Shown here in pieces: positions 13,647 to 15,526 of a DNA stretch of 15,526 nucleotides. A model generated the notes under the pieces. That model made no database searches and was not told the DNA's origin. It saw only the letters and a list, made by a program, of their open reading frames with translations. Origin of the DNA: Alphaproteobacteria bacterium TMED93 (lineage in GTDB: Bacteria; Pseudomonadota; Alphaproteobacteria; TMED109); NCBI GenBank assembly GCA_002171495.2, contig NHEU02000056.1, positions 27,819 to 43,344 on the forward strand, given 5' to 3'. Position 1 is the stretch's first letter. The number at the start of each line of letters is the position of its first letter. A program made the translations under genes and the position numbers.

Positions 13647-14285
13647 TTATTGTAATACAAAAGAAGTAAAGTGGATGCCTTCTACACCACCGAATCCTTC
13701 TTTATCTTCTAAAAAAATATTTAATGCATCTTTAATTCCATCGGCTAAACCTTGTTTTCCATCTCTTCCAGCAACATCTTGCTCAGAGTATTCACTCATG
13801 ACTCCTAAAATTATACCTCTTAAAGCTAGTTGGTGACTTTCTACATTTACCATAACCTCTTCGTCATATTGAGTTGATACACCAACTGTTATCTGAAGAA
13901 ACCTCTTAGAATCTCTAAGGTTAGTTGTAAAGTTTCCAGGAAACTCATAATAAGTAGTTAAAAACTTTTCTTCAACATTTACTTTTTTTACTTTCTTTTT
14001 AGGAACACATTCTTCTTCACCATCAGCATTTTCAACACATTCCATTTCAACTTCGCTTTCCTCTTCAGCACTGTTATCCTCAGACTTTTCTTCTTCCTTC
14101 TCTTTTTCCGGATTTTTGCCTTCTAGAATTTCAGAAACTTCTGCTGAGGGGTCAGGTTCACTTCCTCCACCAAAAATAAGAGCTCCTATACCAAGGCCAA
14201 TGCCCAATAGAACTAATCCTGCTGCAGCAAAAATTGCAATTTTTACAATTCCACCTTTTTTATTTTCTTCCTTGTTATCAGCCAT
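13647..14285 (-). CDS. fliL: Flagellar basal body-associated protein FliL
   Basis: A 212-residue stator-associated protein. A cytoplasmic N-terminus (MADNKEENKKGG) is followed by one membrane helix at about residues 13-38, then an unusually long acidic linker (about 42-100, Glu/Ser/Lys-rich) and the periplasmic FliL domain (about 105-212: FLTTYYEFPGNFTTNLRDSK, RFLQITVGVSTQYDEEV, HQLALRGIILGVMSEY, IHFTSFVLQ). FliL rings surround the MotAB stator and help motor output. The linker has two Cys, C83 and C93 (ECVENADGEEEC), which could form a disulfide in the periplasm. The start has GGAG 6 bases upstream, and fliK ends 15 bases before it. Confidence 0.93.
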   Translation of the reverse strand: MADNKEENKKGGIVKIAIFAAAGLVLLGIGLGIGALIFGGGSEPDPSAEVSEILEGKNPEKEKEEEKSEDNSAEEESEVEMECVENADGEEECVPKKKVKKVNVEEKFLTTYYEFPGNFTTNLRDSKRFLQITVGVSTQYDEEVMVNVESHQLALRGIILGVMSEYSEQDVAGRDGKQGLADGIKDALNIFLEDKEGFGGVEGIHFTSFVLQ

Positions 14286-14300
14286 TTTTTACTCCAATAT

Positions 14301-15526
14301 TTATGCTTTAATGTACACTAAGTTGTTATCTTTATAATGTTTTTCTATTTTTAAATCTAAGCTTTCTTCTTCTTTAGTATTTTTATTCATATTACTTTTT
14401 TTTTCTTTTTTTAAGTTATCCTCTCCAAACTTATTTGAGCTATTATAATTTAAATTAAAATTATTTAAATTTAAACCCTGTGAAGATAATGATTTTTGTA
14501 AATTAGCATTATTTTCTGATAATAGTGAAGCGACATTACTATTATCTACTTTAAAAGCTATATCAATATTGTCTCCATTAATTTCCATAATTACTTCAAT
14601 TTTCCCTAAATTTTCAGGTTTAATTTGTATTTCAAATTTATTATTACCTAACTTTATATTTCTTTCAAACATTTCAGCTAATCTTTGATTAACATTATTA
14701 CTTTTAAAATCTAAAATATTTTTTAAAAGACTATCTGTAGTTTTATTATGATTTAGGTTTTTTTCATTACTAGAATTTTCTAAATTTGTATTTTCATTAA
14801 TATTATTTAGATTTATAGTAATATTGTTTTTTTCTGAAAAGTTATTTGATAGCTTTTCTTTAAAGCTTACTTTTGGTATTACATTATTATTTTTTACTAA
14901 AAGATTAATTTCTCCTCCCAAAGTGTTAAGACTATTAGATGTAATAATTTTAATTACCTTCTTGTTTTTCACTGAATTTTTTAAGTTACTGAAATTTAAA
15001 TAATTTTTAAAAAAAGTTTTAATTTTTTTTTCTTTAGTTTGCGTTTTAATATTTTTTGAATTAGAAGGTTTGCTTTCTAGCAAACTTATTCCTCTTCTAC
15101 TTAATTCTGATTTATTTGACACGAACGTATTGTTAATTTCTTTATCACTATTCAACATAGAGTTATTTGTTTTTATATTATGCATAATAGCTACGTTATT
15201 ATTTTTAATTATTTTAGAATCTAGTGAAACTAATTTATTTCCCTTTCTTGAAGTTTCTTTTATGTTATCGGGATTATTTATTTGAAATAATAATTTCTTT
15301 TCATCTGTAAGAGTTTCTTTTATATCTTTTGTATTATTATTAGCTTTATTGATTAGATTAGTATTAACTTTCCTAAATAATTGATCTTGGTCTTCTTTTA
15401 CTTCTAATTTATTATTATCTTCATTAATAGAAAGAAATACCTGACTAATATCTGAAGAAAAATCGTCTTTATTATCAGATTTGTTTTTTTTTGACTTATC
15501 AGAAAAATTACTATTTTCTAATAAAC
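14301..15526 (-). CDS. fliK: Flagellar hook-length control protein FliK, N-terminus outside window
   Basis: The frame stays open from the stop at 14301 to the window edge, so the true start lies beyond 15526; the ATG at 15185 is probably internal. The visible 408 residues are mostly low-complexity Asn/Lys/Ser-rich sequence, fitting the long disordered ruler region of FliK. The C-terminal Flg_hook domain (bases about 14670-14430) has LAEMFERNIKLGNNKFEIQI, KPENLGKIEVIMEINGDNI and LLSENNANLQKSLSSQGLNL: the L-x-P-x-x-L-G-x-[IV]-x-V core, then a helix leading to a Gly-Leu turn. FliK measures hook length and triggers the FlhB switch encoded further down the same operon. The identification rests on this domain and on position before fliL; the ruler itself is not alignable. 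Confidence 0.85.
   Translation of the reverse strand, partial: LLENSNFSDKSKKNKSDNKDDFSSDISQVFLSINEDNNKLEVKEDQDQLFRKVNTNLINKANNNTKDIKETLTDEKKLLFQINNPDNIKETSRKGNKLVSLDSKIIKNNNVAIMHNIKTNNSMLNSDKEINNTFVSNKSELSRRGISLLESKPSNSKNIKTQTKEKKIKTFFKNYLNFSNLKNSVKNKKVIKIITSNSLNTLGGEINLLVKNNNVIPKVSFKEKLSNNFSEKNNITINLNNINENTNLENSSNEKNLNHNKTTDSLLKNILDFKSNNVNQRLAEMFERNIKLGNNKFEIQIKPENLGKIEVIMEINGDNIDIAFKVDNSNVASLLSENNANLQKSLSSQGLNLNNFNLNYNSSNKFGEDNLKKEKKSNMNKNTKEEESLDLKIEKHYKDNNLVYIKA

Overview
This window comes from a very AT-rich bacterium. Several genes look alphaproteobacterial: an aerobic molybdenum-hydroxylase (cox-type) cluster with an XdhC/CoxF-like protein, a MoCF-binding/MocA pair that I recall as one fused protein in many Alphaproteobacteria, and a small protein whose C-terminus resembles the PopZ family. 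Low GC, Lys/Asn-rich proteins and tightly packed genes suggest a streamlined, probably marine, alphaproteobacterium. That placement is inference; no rRNA or tRNA gene is present to confirm it.

Left half, + strand (1-6039): one closely packed gene string. It holds the end of coxG, coxS (2Fe-2S subunit), coxM (FAD subunit), an XdhC/CoxF-like maturation factor, a molybdopterin-binding-domain protein, a MocA-like nucleotidyltransferase, a HAD hydrolase and an enolase-superfamily enzyme close to mandelate racemase. Neighbours overlap by 4-11 bases or lie 0-2 bases apart, and most lack a Shine-Dalgarno sequence, so translational coupling is likely. Together they would make a molybdenum hydroxylase with its cytidylylated cofactor, plus two enzymes that may act on an organic substrate. 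The catalytic large subunit (coxL) is not in the window, so true CO dehydrogenase cannot be separated from another hydroxylase.

Right half, - strand (15526 down to 8873): a flagellar operon in the order fliK (partial), fliL, fliM, fliN, fliO, fliP, fliQ, fliR, flhB. It encodes hook-length control, a stator-associated protein, C-ring proteins and the export gate. The core genes have clear Shine-Dalgarno sequences. Between fliN and fliO is a 96-base gap with two hairpins; one buries the fliO ribosome-binding site.

Flagellar tail, - strand (8871 down to 6068): six small or unfamiliar genes continue in the same direction. They encode a small membrane protein, a four-cysteine protein, a membrane-anchored coiled-coil protein, a PDZ-like plus DUF2628-like membrane protein, a membrane protein with a SHOCT-like tail, and a PopZ-like protein. 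This set is the best candidate for an undescribed system, perhaps linking the flagellum to a cell pole or envelope site. The two gene strings converge at 6040-6067. No gap longer than about 130 bases lacks a gene, and I see no tRNA, rRNA, insertion sequence or CRISPR array.
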